A stretch of DNA of 64,000 bases, from contig NZ_QHKL01000007.1 in NCBI RefSeq assembly GCF_003947415.1, positions 549,294 to 613,293 of the forward strand, written 5' to 3'. The position numbers and the translations under genes were made by a program. This DNA is from Amycolatopsis sp. WAC 01376. GTDB lineage: Bacteria; Actinomycetota; Actinomycetes; Mycobacteriales; Pseudonocardiaceae. This document shows, in pieces, positions 34,096 to 42,493 of the stretch; positions within the stretch are counted from its first letter, which is position 1, and each line of letters opens with the position of its first letter. Under the pieces are notes generated by a model. That model did no database searches and was not told the origin of the DNA. It saw only the letters and a program-made list of their open reading frames with translations.

Positions 34096-35138
34096 CGACG
34101 ACCCGCCGGGCGCATCTCGGAAACGGTCAGCTCACCGTTGTCGACGATCAGTTCGTCGTCCAGGTACAGGGAATTGCCGCGCATCGGGATGTCGAAGTGG
34201 CAAGGGGTGTCGTTCGGGCCGCCGAGCTCGTTGTTGGGGCCGATGGAGAACATCACGTTGCCGTAGAAGCTGCGCAGTTCCATACCCATTCCGCCGGGGA
34301 ACTGGGTCAGCCCGTGCCAGTGCGCACGCTCGTCGAGCCCCCAGCCGACGTGGCTCATACCGTAGCCGCGGGGGTCTTCGAAGCTTTCGATGTAGGACCG
34401 CAGCAGGTCGGCGTCCAGCCCGGTCGATCCGGCGCCGCCGCGGATGTCCCGGATGAAACCCTGCTCGATGGTGATTTCCACCGGCGTCTGTACGTAGGTG
34501 TTGAACGGCAGCAAGACATCCCCCGGCGACAGCACGATCTTCCCGTCGACGCCGTCGTCGGCGCCGCCGGTGAACACGAACGCCGCCGGCCAGTGGTCCC
34601 AGCGACCGGGGGTGTCGGTGTAGCCGTACTCGGACAGCGTCGGGTAAACGCCCAGCTGATAGGTGACATCGGTGCCCGCCGGACTGGTGATCCGCATGGT
34701 GCCCGCCTTGGCGAGCAGCTCGGCGCCGATCTCCACCCGCTCCCGCAGTTCCTTCGTCGGCATGAGCCGGGCCAGCAGCTCGGGCGGCTCGACCGCGGTG
34801 AGGATGCGGGTGCCCGCGTCCTGGATGGCGAACTGTTCCTTGCTGAACAACAGGAACGTGCAGTCGACCACCATGTCCACGCTCTTGAGCGCCTCGACCG
34901 CGAGCGGGATGTTCCCGAGGCCCGAATCCCCCACGGCCCAGGCGCCCGCGGCGCTGACCGGCGAAGGCAACCGCATGTGGTAGGCCGAGGCGCCCAGCTG
35001 CTGGGCGGCCCACAGGAAAGCGTCGGCGTACTCCGCCCGCTCACCGCCGCGGGTCAGCACCACCACGGTCTCACCCTCGTGCACCCCCGAGAAAGTCAGC
35101 TGGCGCAGGCAGATGTCGTTGAACAGGTTCTGATCCAT
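34092..35138 (-). CDS. nicX: 2,5-dihydroxypyridine 5,6-dioxygenase (NicX-like)
   Basis: 348 residues. The fold resembles leucyl aminopeptidase-type M29 proteins, as in NicX. Likely Fe(II) ligands are His263 (GMSHVGWG) and the HxD pair His314/Asp316 (CHFDIP); the 51- and 2-residue spacings are close to those I recall for Pseudomonas NicX (265/318/320). It opens the 2,5-dihydroxypyridine ring to N-formylmaleamate. First gene of the operon, with ATG 35138 behind a GGTGG sequence. Identification is firm. Confidence 0.9.
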   Translation of the reverse strand: MDQNLFNDICLRQLTFSGVHEGETVVVLTRGGERAEYADAFLWAAQQLGASAYHMRLPSPVSAAGAWAVGDSGLGNIPLAVEALKSVDMVVDCTFLLFSKEQFAIQDAGTRILTAVEPPELLARLMPTKELRERVEIGAELLAKAGTMRITSPAGTDVTYQLGVYPTLSEYGYTDTPGRWDHWPAAFVFTGGADDGVDGKIVLSPGDVLLPFNTYVQTPVEITIEQGFIRDIRGGAGSTGLDADLLRSYIESFEDPRGYGMSHVGWGLDERAHWHGLTQFPGGMGMELRSFYGNVMFSIGPNNELGGPNDTPCHFDIPMRGNSLYLDDELIVDNGELTVSEMRPAGRR

Positions 35139-35158
35139 CGTTGACCACCTCCACATTA

Positions 35159-35267
35159 ATCCGAGCACGTATTATCCGGATGCGCAAGAGTTGCGCCTGG
35201 ATTCGTGCTCCCGCAACGCATTGGGCCCAGCACTCATCCGAACACGTACTATCCGGATACGCAAGGG
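35159..35267. promoter_or_regulatory. Two 32-bp direct repeats in the nicX/nicR divergent region (operator candidates)
   Basis: 35159-35190 and 35236-35267 match at 28 of 32 positions, 77 bases apart. Each contains the core CGTAnTATCCGGATnCGCAA, where TATCCGGATA is palindromic. A weaker third copy lies at 35312-35334 (TCCGGACACGTAGG). The first copy is 21 bases upstream of nicX and the third about 40 bases upstream of the MarR gene. They are natural targets for the NicR-like MarR protein. Confidence 0.65.
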
Positions 35268-35374
35268 CTCGCGGAGGACAGACTTCGTCGAGGGATGGCC
35301 GTGAGCGACCGTCCGGACACGTAGGATTACCCGGGGGCCCGGACAGCGGGTGAAACAGACGAGGGAGAACGACG

Positions 35375-35884
35375 ATGGGTGAACCGGCGCGTACGGGCCG
35401 GCGCAGGGAAGACACGCCGGCCGTCACTCCCGCGCCACCCTCCGACCTGCTGGCGGCCCCCGGCTACGGCGCCCGCCGGCTGCACCAGGCGTACCTCGCC
35501 GCGTGGAACCGGCACGTGGATCCGGTCCTGACCGGTCCGCAGTTCGCGGTCTTGTCCGCGGTCCGCGCCTACCCCGGGAGCGACCAGAGCTCACTGGCGG
35601 GCGCCGTCGCGCTCGACACCTCGACGATGGCCGATCTGTGCCGCAGGCTCGAGCGGCGGGGCCTCATCCAGCGCGTCGAATCCCCGCACGACGCGCGCCG
35701 CAAACTGCTCTCGCTCACCGACGAGGGCAAGTCGGTCTTGAGTCAAGTCAACCGCCGCGCCCGAAGGCTCGACAAGGCGCTCCTCGACGGCGACGGCACC
35801 GACGGCGACATCGACATGGCCGCGCTGCTCAACACCCTCGGGGCCCACTGGGAACGGATCGCGTCGGTCGACAAGCTGCGCTGA
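35375..35884 (+). CDS. MarR-family regulator of the nicotinate operon (NicR-like)
   Basis: 169 residues. A disordered Pro/Arg-rich N-terminus (1-30) precedes a MarR winged helix (QSSLAGAVALDTSTMADLCRRLERRGLIQRVESPHDARRKLLSLT). Divergent from nicX, as NicR is next to nicX in Pseudomonas, where it represses in the absence of 6-hydroxynicotinate. That effector is assumed here by analogy. A long hairpin follows the stop by seven bases. Confidence 0.85.
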   Translation: MGEPARTGRRREDTPAVTPAPPSDLLAAPGYGARRLHQAYLAAWNRHVDPVLTGPQFAVLSAVRAYPGSDQSSLAGAVALDTSTMADLCRRLERRGLIQRVESPHDARRKLLSLTDEGKSVLSQVNRRARRLDKALLDGDGTDGDIDMAALLNTLGAHWERIASVDKLR

Positions 35885-35891
35885 CCCGGCC

Positions 35892-35952
35892 CAGCGCCGT
35901 GAGGGCCTCCTTCCCTACCTTCAAGGTAGGCAAGGAGGCCCTCACGGCGCTG
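35892..35952. terminator. Long hairpin, family D, directly after the nicR-like gene
   Basis: Two 30-base arms (35892-35921 and 35923-35952) pair with a single mismatch around one base. The core is GTGAGGGCCTCCTT with the mirror AAGGAGGCCCTCAC. Seven bases after the MarR stop it would be a strong terminator, but no T-tract follows. Related broken copies lie near 42340-42372 and at 63838-63876. Confidence 0.7.
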
Positions 35953-36000
35953 CCCGTTGACGTCACACGCGTGCTTGGAGCCGGATGACAGCCGGCGCGA

Positions 36001-36050
36001 GAGTTCGCCCTCCAATCACGCGAGTTACGTTTCTGATCACGCGAGTTCAC
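36001..36050. repeat. Short tandem-like repeat (ATCACGCGAGTT units)
   Basis: Within the 470-base gap between the MarR gene and the VWD-protein gene, ATCACGCGAGTT occurs at 36015-36026 and 36036-36047, and GAGTTCGCC at 36001, giving a unit of about 21 bases. No coding frame of note is present in the gap, which also holds the hairpins at 35892 and 36136. Confidence 0.55.
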
Positions 36051-36135
36051 CTTCTACCGAGCGGTAAGAAGCGTGGCGTGATGGCAAGGCGTGTCAGATG
36101 TTCCGAAAGCGGCTTTCGCGACACGGGTGCTGGGT

Positions 36136-36183
36136 GGTCGTGAGTGTTTCGGGTCGTTAGAACGACACATAACACTCACGACC
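36136..36183. repeat. Inverted repeat, family A copy 2 (loop in reverse orientation)
   Basis: Perfect 13-base arms (GGTCGTGAGTGTT at 36136-36148 and its complement at 36171-36183), with further imperfect pairing outward. The 22-base loop is the exact reverse complement of the loop at 24347-24368, so the whole element is inverted relative to copy 1. It lies between two convergent genes. Confidence 0.8.
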
Positions 36184-36357
36184 CCCACGCGAAATCGAAC
36201 ATATAGGCATCAAATGGACATTCAGCCGTCGGGAAGCGTCCTTTGTGGAGACTCGGGTGACTCCTTCCACCTTGAAGCCAACGAAGAAGTCCTTCAGCGC
36301 AGAGGCTCGGTCACGCCGCCTTTGCCGTTCGCCCTCTGATCACGCGTGTCCGGCGGC

Positions 36358-38046
36358 TCAGCAACCCGCCGGTGAGCACGGTGGACGGCGGGGCGGGTTG
36401 CCGTCGATGACGTCCTGTTGCCGGTCAGCGTGGACGGCCGCGGCCCGCGCGCCGAGCACGGCGACGTCCAGGGTGCAGGACTCCAGCCAAAGGGGCCTCA
36501 GGACGCCGGCCTGACGGCAGATGGTCTCGGACTGGACGCGGACCGAGTAAGCGAGGTTGCTCGCGAAGAACGGTGCCGTCGGGTTACCCGGGGCCACCTG
36601 TGCGCAGGGCCGGAGCAGGGACGCGGTGGACGCGACCCGCCAGCTGTTGCCGAACGTGTAGAGATCTGCGAACGCGATCGGGGCGCGGAACCGCGTGCCG
36701 TCCTTGGCCTCCAGCAGCGTGGGGCTGTCGTCCGGGTTGCCGAGCAGACCACGCACCCTCGTCGGCCAGGTGCCGAGGGCGACCGCCAAGTCCGTATAGC
36801 CGGTGTTCGCGGTGACGTGGATGCTGTTCCCGGCCTTGTCCCTCACCGTGTACACGTTCGCGGCGCGTTTGATGTCCACCCCGGCCGGCAGCGACAGGGA
36901 TCCGCCGGACACCAGCTCGGTCGGCTGGCCGTCCACCACCAGGCGCGTTCCGTCGCACAGCGCGACCTGTGTGGTGCCCATCCTCGTCGCGACCGATCGG
37001 TTGACCGAGGTGTTCGGCCACGACGGAGCACCGGACACCTTGCGGGTCTGCACCTCGAACTCACTGCCCACCTGTGCCTCGACGAAGTCGCCCGAAGCCT
37101 GGAAGTCATAGGCCAGCCCGGCGAACGTGACTTCGTGGGTGTCACCGATGGCCACGGCCGAGGCACATGGTGCCTCCGCGCCGAGCACTCCTGGGGCGAG
37201 TTTCTTCTGACGGAAGACCACCGCGGGCTTGGTTCCGGTCGGCAGCGGCGGAGGTGCCACGAACGAGAGGTTGTTGGCCTCCTTGCTGAAGCCGGTGGAG
37301 ATGCACAGGGGTTTGGCCGTGCCGCCGTATTCGATCTGCGTACGGGTGTTGAACTCGGCATTGCCGTTGAACACGGCGGTGGATTCGTCGTCGAAGCCGT
37401 ACACGTTGAACTCGACGTCTTTCCACTGCGTCCCGATCACGAGTTCGCGGGCGGCCGCCACGGCGGCGACGCCCCCGTCGACGGTGAACACGGCCGCGTC
37501 CTGGGGCCCGTTCGCGCTACCGGTCAGCTTGTACCTCGGCATGCTGCTGGTCACGAGCGGCATGTTCGGTGTGGGCGTCCCGGCGCTCTTTTTATAACAG
37601 TTGTCGGCCGGCTTGGCCTGCCAGCCCGCCGGGCATGGCGCGCCGAGCGACCGCAGCCAGTACTTGATGTACAGCTCACCGCCGCTTCCGTTGTTGGCGA
37701 ATACGAACTGCATCCAGCCCCAGCACTGCGGTTTGCCCGCGCATAGCGGGGTCCTGAATTCGTTGGTGTTGAGCTGAAGTGTGTAGGCGTCCTTCGTCTC
37801 CGGCGGCGTGTTGGCCGCGACAGGCGACGTCACACTCGTCACGTTCTTGACCGTGCCGTTGTCGAACGAGCCGGTCGCTTGCTGGACGGCTCCGGCGGGC
37901 GTGCGCGCGATGACACCGAAGTCCCCGCCCGCCATCAGCGTCGGGGGTGTGTCCGCTCGCGCCGCCATCGGCAGCAGAATGATCCCGATCGCGGCCATCG
38001 CCGCCGTGCGTCTCTTTCCGCGTATTCGCGATAATCGGCTCGTCAC
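36358..38046 (-). CDS. Secreted protein with a von Willebrand factor type D-like domain
   Basis: About 562 residues from GTG 38046, chosen because AAGGG lies six bases upstream and a clear signal peptide follows (basic SRLSRIRGKRRTAA, then a hydrophobic run ending in MAARA). ATG 38073, overlapping the upstream stop, is an alternative. The C-terminal third carries a VWD-like segment (LVVDGQPTEL, YTVRDKAGNSIHV, VRGLLGNPDDSPT). The N-terminal part is beta-rich and of unknown family. A secreted structural or adhesive role is plausible. Confidence 0.7.
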   Translation of the reverse strand: MTSRLSRIRGKRRTAAMAAIGIILLPMAARADTPPTLMAGGDFGVIARTPAGAVQQATGSFDNGTVKNVTSVTSPVAANTPPETKDAYTLQLNTNEFRTPLCAGKPQCWGWMQFVFANNGSGGELYIKYWLRSLGAPCPAGWQAKPADNCYKKSAGTPTPNMPLVTSSMPRYKLTGSANGPQDAAVFTVDGGVAAVAAARELVIGTQWKDVEFNVYGFDDESTAVFNGNAEFNTRTQIEYGGTAKPLCISTGFSKEANNLSFVAPPPLPTGTKPAVVFRQKKLAPGVLGAEAPCASAVAIGDTHEVTFAGLAYDFQASGDFVEAQVGSEFEVQTRKVSGAPSWPNTSVNRSVATRMGTTQVALCDGTRLVVDGQPTELVSGGSLSLPAGVDIKRAANVYTVRDKAGNSIHVTANTGYTDLAVALGTWPTRVRGLLGNPDDSPTLLEAKDGTRFRAPIAFADLYTFGNSWRVASTASLLRPCAQVAPGNPTAPFFASNLAYSVRVQSETICRQAGVLRPLWLESCTLDVAVLGARAAAVHADRQQDVIDGNPPRRPPCSPAGC

Positions 38047-38066
38047 CTGATTCCCTTCCATTCGTT

Positions 38067-38576
38067 TCAGCATTGAGCGAGAAGGCTGTCCTCCCAGGTC
38101 CACACACCCGGTTGCTGCTGGACTTCCCCATGCCAGAACCGGAATGTGTACGGAGTCGGGATCAAAGTGCCGACCTGGCTGCGGATCTGACCGACGAGGT
38201 GATACGTGGCGATTTTCCCGTTCCTGATCTCCGAGTACGCTCCCGGCGATGTGCAAGCCGGCTGTCCGGCCAACGCCTGCGGCTGCATGCCGACCACCGG
38301 GAAGAGCAACGGCGAAGGCGGATCACAGCGGGCACGATCGGCCGCATCGAAGCGGTACTGGCCGTTCACCACCTTCTCGTGCAGCCAGTACACGATCCTG
38401 CCCGAGCCGACCGGGCGGGAACCGACCCGCCAATGGGTCGAGTAAGGCGCGACGCTGTCACTGAAGCTGCCGTTGATCGTGCACCGCCAGTTCTGTGCGG
38501 CTTGCGCGGGCGCCACTCCCGTCACGATTCCGAGTACGACGACCATCACCGCGACAATGCCGAGTTCGCGTTTCAT
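38067..38576 (-). CDS. Secreted hypothetical protein
   Basis: 169 residues with a signal peptide (MKRELGIVAVMVVVLGIVTG, predicted cleavage after APAQA near residue 27). The mature part has four Cys, including the last residue. I do not recognise a domain. It sits directly upstream of the VWD-like protein gene on the same strand and the two probably form an operon of exported proteins. Confidence 0.7.
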   Translation of the reverse strand: MKRELGIVAVMVVVLGIVTGVAPAQAAQNWRCTINGSFSDSVAPYSTHWRVGSRPVGSGRIVYWLHEKVVNGQYRFDAADRARCDPPSPLLFPVVGMQPQALAGQPACTSPGAYSEIRNGKIATYHLVGQIRSQVGTLIPTPYTFRFWHGEVQQQPGVWTWEDSLLAQC

Positions 38577-38756
38577 GGAGCAGCTCCTGGGGTATTCAGC
38601 CGAAACGTCGGCCGGGTCTCGCACCGATCCTGCTCCTGGCACCGCCGACCGGGTAAGCTCCGAATTCGCCCATTCGGCCGTGGGTGAGAATGCCCATCGA
38701 TTCTGCGGCCATGCGGGCTAGTGTGACCGGGCCGGCGAACCAGTAGACTCCCATTT

Positions 38757-39962
38757 GTGGTCTCGACCGGGGGGTCCAGCACGGGGCACGGCGACCTCGC
38801 CGAGATCCTGGGGGCACAGGTCGTCTGGTGGCAGCTCGGTTTCCGGACACGCCGGGCGGTGATCCGGCAGGCGCGCAAGGGAAACCGCTTCCCCGACCCG
38901 GAGATCTGGGCCGTCGCGCTGGGTTGGGCACGTCATTGGCTGACCGCGCCACGCTGGTGGCGCCGGGTGCGAATCGCGGGCGCGACCGTCCTCGCGATCT
39001 TGTACCTTTTGGCGCTGGCTGGCGAATGGGTGGGAGCGGACCCGTTCGTCGCGTTCAACGGCGCGCTCGTGCTCTGTTTGCCGCCGGCCGCGGCTTGGGC
39101 CACCAGGCAAGCACGTGTCGCCAGGATGCTGGTCGCCTTGGCCCCCGGCCCTCGACCGGAGGGGCCATCCACCCGGGCTCTGGCGATCCGCACCTCGGGC
39201 CTGCTGCTTTCGGTCGGACTCGCGGCGGGCGTGGTCGTCGTGGCCGTCGCCCACCAGCACCCCGAAGGCCGCTTCTGTCCTCCGTTCGCCGTCGACGCTC
39301 CGGTCCGCGATTGGTTGCGGCACAACGACGGTCAAGTCGGGGCTGGATGCCCCGCCGGTGACACTCGCAGTGGCGCCGGCGGCGTGCGCTACACGCCGTG
39401 GAACGCGCCGAACCGGGGAGTCAGGTTCGGGCCCGACTACGTGATCTACGGTCCGCGCTCCGACCGTCTCACGGTGATGCCGATGGCCATCTTCACCGTT
39501 TGGGCCGCCGAGGGCGGGCCGTCGGGGCGGCTCGGCGAACCGATCGACGAGTCGGCGGATCATTCGGTCTGCTACGTGAATTTCCGCGGCGGCGCGATCG
39601 TGCTGCCCGTCGGCGGAACACCACGAATCCACTTTGGACAGCGCCGGTCCGTCGCCCGCGAAGCCGGCGGCTCCTGCGAAGTCCTCGACTGGCCCTGCAT
39701 CACGAAGGCCTCCGCGGCAGGCACGGGTATCCGGCTGAGCTGGCGATACCAGACCGCCGACGCGTTCAACGTGGCCTGGTGGCGGGAAAACGACCCGACA
39801 CGGTCACGCGTGGAACGCGAAGTCGCGGGCTACGAACTCACCGTGCCCGGCCTGACCGCGGCGACCACCTATCTGGTGGAGGTCCAAGCATGCGAGAAGC
39901 ATTTCGTGCGCCGCTCGACCTGCACGAGATTCTCGCCCCCAGTGATCGTCAGAGTGCCGTAG
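38757..39962 (+). CDS. Membrane protein with extracellular LGFP-like and fibronectin type III-like regions
   Basis: 401 residues, GTG start. Two or three membrane segments between about residues 70 and 165 follow a basic N-terminus rich in Trp and Arg. The extracellular part has a segment resembling LGFP repeats (FTVWAAEGGPSGRLGEPIDES) and a C-terminal FN3-like domain (GIRLSWRYQTADAFNVAWWRE, YELTVPGLTAATTYLVEVQAC). The stop abuts the ATG of a histidine kinase with no gap, so it may be an accessory sensor for that system. Confidence 0.65.
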   Translation: MVSTGGSSTGHGDLAEILGAQVVWWQLGFRTRRAVIRQARKGNRFPDPEIWAVALGWARHWLTAPRWWRRVRIAGATVLAILYLLALAGEWVGADPFVAFNGALVLCLPPAAAWATRQARVARMLVALAPGPRPEGPSTRALAIRTSGLLLSVGLAAGVVVVAVAHQHPEGRFCPPFAVDAPVRDWLRHNDGQVGAGCPAGDTRSGAGGVRYTPWNAPNRGVRFGPDYVIYGPRSDRLTVMPMAIFTVWAAEGGPSGRLGEPIDESADHSVCYVNFRGGAIVLPVGGTPRIHFGQRRSVAREAGGSCEVLDWPCITKASAAGTGIRLSWRYQTADAFNVAWWRENDPTRSRVEREVAGYELTVPGLTAATTYLVEVQACEKHFVRRSTCTRFSPPVIVRVP

Positions 39963-41099
39963 ATGCCGGAGGGCCCGAGACATCCGACGCCGATCCTGCT
40001 GGTGCTCGCCCTGCGCTGGCTGGCGTTCGGCTGGATGCTGATCGTGGCGTTGATCAGCGGGCAGATCCAGCGGCCCGTCGAAGCGGGGATCGCGCTGCTC
40101 GCGACCGGTTGCTGGACGGCCTGGCTTACGGTGGCCGGGATCCGGCGGATGCGGCCGGTGCTCGCGATGGACGTGGCGGTGGCCATCGCCCTGACCGTGG
40201 CGTACGGCCACATCCATCCGCCGCACGCGATGCTGACCGAGCACCCGTCCTTCATGGGCGCGTATCCGGCCGCGGCGGTCGCGGCCTGCGGAGCCGTCTA
40301 CGGACCGCGCGGCGGCTGTACGGCCGGGCTGATCCTCGGGTTGTCCCTGCCGTTCGCCTACGCCGCAAACGAAGTCGCGCTCGACAGGCTTTCCTTCCTC
40401 CAGGTGCTGGCCATGATCGGCGGAGGGCTCTCTTACGTCTTGCTCGGCGGCACGATCGGGGCGGCCGCCCGTCAGCTCGACGCGCTGCACGAGCGGGCGA
40501 ACCGTGCCGGGCTGCGAGCGGCGCGGATGGCCGAGCGGCAGCGGATCGCCGCCCAGATCCACGACGACGTGTTGCAGGAACTCGCCCGGCTGCGCGCGAA
40601 CATCCGGGAAGCCGGGCCGGCGTGGGCCGCCGTCGCGGAGGGGATCGCCCGGCAGGAGTCGGCCCTGCGGGGCCTGGGCGGCGCGGAACCCGATCCACCG
40701 CCGACCGGCGTCGTGTCGCTGCGCGCCCGGCTGGCCGAACTCGCCGAGCGCCACGACGACGTCGCGGTCCGGCTCATCACCGCGGGCCCGTTCCTGCTGC
40801 CCGCGGGTATGGCCACCGAGATCTCCGCCGCGGTGGCCGAACTGCTGACCAATGTGGTCAAACACGCGCGGGCGCACCACGTCTGGCTCACCGTGCTGCC
40901 CGACGGCGGCGACATCACGGTCACCGTCCGCGACGACGGTGTCGGGTTCCCGCCCGACCAGGACACGAGCGGGCTCGGCCTGCGGCTCTCGGTGAAGGCC
41001 AGGGTGCACCGGATGGCGGGTGGCGTCCGCATCCGCAGCAGCCCCGGCCACGGCACCGAGGTGGAGCTACGTATCCCGAAGGGAAAAGACCATGCGTGA
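39963..41099 (+). CDS. NarL-type sensor histidine kinase
   Basis: 378 residues. Five or six membrane segments (10-165) are followed by HisKA_3 with His200 in IAAQIHDDVLQELARLR and a HATPase domain (ELLTNVVKHARAHHVWL, VRDDGVGFP, GLGLRLSVKAR). No extracellular sensor domain. Directly behind the FN3-like membrane protein and overlapping the response regulator gene by eight bases. Confidence 0.92.
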   Translation: MPEGPRHPTPILLVLALRWLAFGWMLIVALISGQIQRPVEAGIALLATGCWTAWLTVAGIRRMRPVLAMDVAVAIALTVAYGHIHPPHAMLTEHPSFMGAYPAAAVAACGAVYGPRGGCTAGLILGLSLPFAYAANEVALDRLSFLQVLAMIGGGLSYVLLGGTIGAAARQLDALHERANRAGLRAARMAERQRIAAQIHDDVLQELARLRANIREAGPAWAAVAEGIARQESALRGLGGAEPDPPPTGVVSLRARLAELAERHDDVAVRLITAGPFLLPAGMATEISAAVAELLTNVVKHARAHHVWLTVLPDGGDITVTVRDDGVGFPPDQDTSGLGLRLSVKARVHRMAGGVRIRSSPGHGTEVELRIPKGKDHA

Positions 41100-41742
41100 G
41101 ACCCGGATCCGCGTGCTCATCGTGGAGGACCACCCGATCACCCGCGACGGTGTCCGAAATGGACTGGAGCGCGACGGCAGGGCGATCGTGGTGGCCGAAG
41201 CGGCCGACGTGCCGACGGCGTGCCGGATGGCCGATCAGGTGCGGCCCGACGTCGCACTGGTCGACCTGAGCCTGCGACCCCACCCCGAAGAACCCACCGG
41301 CCGAGGCGTCAGCCTGATCCGCCACCTGCGGCAACGCCGGCCCGAAGTGCGCGTTCTCGTACTCTCCCAGGCGGGCCCGGAGGAGTTGCTGGCCGCGATC
41401 CAGGCGGGCGCGCACGGCTGCGTCGGCAAGGCCGCCACCTCCGCCGAGCTGACCGACGCGGTCGCCGCCGTGCTCACCGGGCCGGTGCTCCCCGCCGAAC
41501 TCGCGGCGCATCTGATCGGCGAGCTGCACCGGGACGCCCGGCCGCTCACCACCCGGGAACGCGATGTGCTGCGCTGCCTCGCGAACGGCTACGACAACCA
41601 GGAGATCGCCGCGCAGCTGCGCATCGCCGTGCGTACCGTGAACCGCCATCTGGAGAACATCCGGGACAAGCTCGGCCGGACCCGCCGCTCCGACCTGATC
41701 CGCATCGCCCGCGCCCAGCTGCTGCCCTGGAATTCCCGTTGA
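41092..41742 (+). CDS. NarL-type response regulator
   Basis: 216 residues. Receiver with the acidic pair in IVEDHP, phospho-acceptor Asp58 in ALVDLSL, a Ser in VLVLSQAG and Lys in CVGKAAT. LuxR helix-turn-helix: LTTRERDVLRCLANGYDNQEIAAQLRIAVRTVNRHLENIRDKLG. Partner of the adjacent kinase. Confidence 0.93.
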   Translation: MRETRIRVLIVEDHPITRDGVRNGLERDGRAIVVAEAADVPTACRMADQVRPDVALVDLSLRPHPEEPTGRGVSLIRHLRQRRPEVRVLVLSQAGPEELLAAIQAGAHGCVGKAATSAELTDAVAAVLTGPVLPAELAAHLIGELHRDARPLTTRERDVLRCLANGYDNQEIAAQLRIAVRTVNRHLENIRDKLGRTRRSDLIRIARAQLLPWNSR

Positions 41743-41774
41743 GGGAAACCCGGCTGGTCACTACGGTCCCTGGC

Positions 41775-42233
41775 ATGACCGCCGAGGAGTTCGTGCCGAG
41801 AGGTTTCATCCCGCCGACCTCGCTCGTCACCGACCGGTTCCATCTGGAACCGCTGGGGCCACGGCACAACGCGGCCGACCATGCCGCCTGGATGTCGAGC
41901 ATCGAGCAGATTCGCGCCACACCCGGCTATCCCGACGGGAACTGGCCGCCGCATGAAGGCATGACCCTCGAGGAGAACCTCGTCGATCTACGCCGTCACG
42001 CCGACGACTTCGCACGCCGCACCGGTTTCACCTTCACCGTCCTCAGCCCGGACGACGGGGACGTCATCGGCTGCGTCTACCTGTATCCCACGGCCGCCGA
42101 AGAGTGGGACGTCACGGTGCAGTCCTGGGTTCGGTCCGACAAAGCGGAGCTCGACGCGGCACTCGCCGACGCCGTCGCGCGCTGGCTCGCCTCGGAGTGG
42201 CCGTGGATGCGCGTGGACCGCTGCGGTCGCTAG
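41775..42233 (+). CDS. GNAT-family N-acetyltransferase
   Basis: 152 residues with the acetyltransferase fold: TDRFHLEPLGPRHNAADHAAWMSS at the start and FTFTVLSPDDGDVIGCVYLYP as the central strands, ending in a helix with ALADAVARWLASEWPWM. It lacks a textbook acetyl-CoA loop. ATG 41775 follows the response regulator stop by 32 bases. Substrate unknown. Confidence 0.7.
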   Translation: MTAEEFVPRGFIPPTSLVTDRFHLEPLGPRHNAADHAAWMSSIEQIRATPGYPDGNWPPHEGMTLEENLVDLRRHADDFARRTGFTFTVLSPDDGDVIGCVYLYPTAAEEWDVTVQSWVRSDKAELDAALADAVARWLASEWPWMRVDRCGR

Positions 42234-42403
42234 ACCGCGTTTCATAAGCCAAGTCCGTGTGGTAATTCGGCGTGGTGCCGAAGGCTCTTGTTTCTTGTTT
42301 CGTGCGGTGAAGATGCTGCCGGCTGAGGCCGTGAGCACTTCGCTGACTTCAAGGTAGCCAGGAGGCCTTCATGGCGAGGTTCCGGACCGGCCATGGGAGC
42401 CGG

Positions 42404-42451
42404 GTCGTGAGTGGTAAGTGCCGTTAGAACGACACTTACCACTCACGACCT
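42404..42451. repeat. Inverted repeat, family A variant (copy 3)
   Basis: Perfect 18-base arms, GGTCGTGAGTGGTAAGTG and its complement, around 12 bases containing CGTTAGAACG. Outer half and loop resemble the copies at 24323 and 36136 but the inner stem differs. It lies between the convergent acetyltransferase and P-type ATPase genes. A piece of family D (TTCAAGGTAGCCAGGAGGCC) precedes it at about 42350. Confidence 0.8.
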
Positions 42452-42493
42452 TGCCGTAAGACGATCTTCCAAAGCCCGCAGAGGCCATTCTCG

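Noticed and set aside
36001..36050. CRISPR-like array
   Set aside because: Only two to three short degenerate units with about 10-base spacers and no cas genes; it is a simple local repeat.
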